Below, piece after piece: positions 22,106 through 22,217 of a stretch of DNA of 22,217 nt. Position numbers and translations under genes: made by a program. Source of the stretch: a virus; IMG/VR virus record IMGVR_UViG_3300027777_000171, positions 1-22,217 of that record; one strand, given 5' to 3'. Under the pieces are notes generated by a model, which ran no database searches, had not been told where the DNA came from, and saw nothing but the letters and a program-made list of their open reading frames with translations. Position 1 is the stretch's first letter. Each line of letters opens with the position of its first letter.

Positions 22106-22217
22106 TGGATAAAAAAGAACTAGCAAACAAACTTAGAACAAAAATACCAAACTCAGATAAAACTGATGAAGAGGTTATTTCAATGTTCTCTAAAAAATAT
22201 CCTAAAATAAAAGATAT
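22105..22217 (+). CDS. Partial gene running off the right edge
   Basis: An ATG overlaps the preceding stop by one base (TAATG). The visible part encodes MDKKELANKLRTKIPNSDKT and then DEEVISMFSKKYPKIKD before the window ends. The pattern DEEV-x3-FSKKYP resembles a short helical repeat found at the ends of phage internal proteins. The rest lies outside the window. Confidence 0.6.
   Translation, partial: MDKKELANKLRTKIPNSDKTDEEVISMFSKKYPKIKD

Overview
The window is a contiguous block of a tailed-phage (Caudoviricetes) genome, or an integrated or metagenomic copy of one. Every supported gene is on the + strand, genes are tightly packed with 1-8 nt overlaps, and the order is the head-to-tail morphogenesis order: terminase, portal, scaffold, capsid, head-tail adaptor, fibres, tail, internal virion proteins. 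The adaptor, the absence of any tape-measure or tail-tube gene, and the large internal/polyvalent proteins at the right end point to a short-tailed (podovirus-type) virion. Base composition is AT-rich. TAA, TAG and TGA are all used as stops, so the standard bacterial code applies. Most start codons follow short A-rich leaders without a clear Shine-Dalgarno sequence, a habit common in Bacteroidota and some other SD-poor lineages. The host cannot be named from this sequence.

Region 1-284 has no gene. It holds an unusual C8-TA-C8-A-C7 tract and a cluster of 12-bp direct repeats (TTATCYGTAACA, five copies) that runs into the first small zinc-finger gene. Next come a tyrosine-phosphatase-like gene and the large terminase. 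The terminase is interrupted by an intein (2049-2876) placed exactly at the last conserved motif of its nuclease domain. The intein is the most interesting object here: an HNH homing endonuclease with a C-terminal zinc finger lies inside it in a different reading frame (ORF 2138-2809), while the terminase-intein frame stays open straight through.

Region 2974-8626 is the head module: small lysine-rich proteins, portal, two small proteins, an acidic scaffold, a major capsid protein carrying an inserted domain of about 100 residues, and small capsid-associated candidates. Four stem-loops lie in the gaps around the scaffold, capsid and following genes. Region 8662-12682 holds the head-tail adaptor and a fibre module: a Gly-X-Gln collagen-like fibre, a miniature fibre-like protein and a further receptor-binding candidate. 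At 12927-14153 is a glycosyltransferase-methyltransferase fusion, visibly richer in GC than its neighbours and probably acquired. Region 14163-16842 has a small basic protein, a probable tail nozzle/beta-propeller protein, another fibre with an unexpected C-terminal zinc-binding motif, and a small conserved phage protein. From 16847 to the right edge are three large internal (ejection) virion protein candidates, the third with sequence features of the polyvalent-protein domain seen in many phages, and the start of a further gene that the window cuts off.

All assignments come from reading the sequence; no database search was run.
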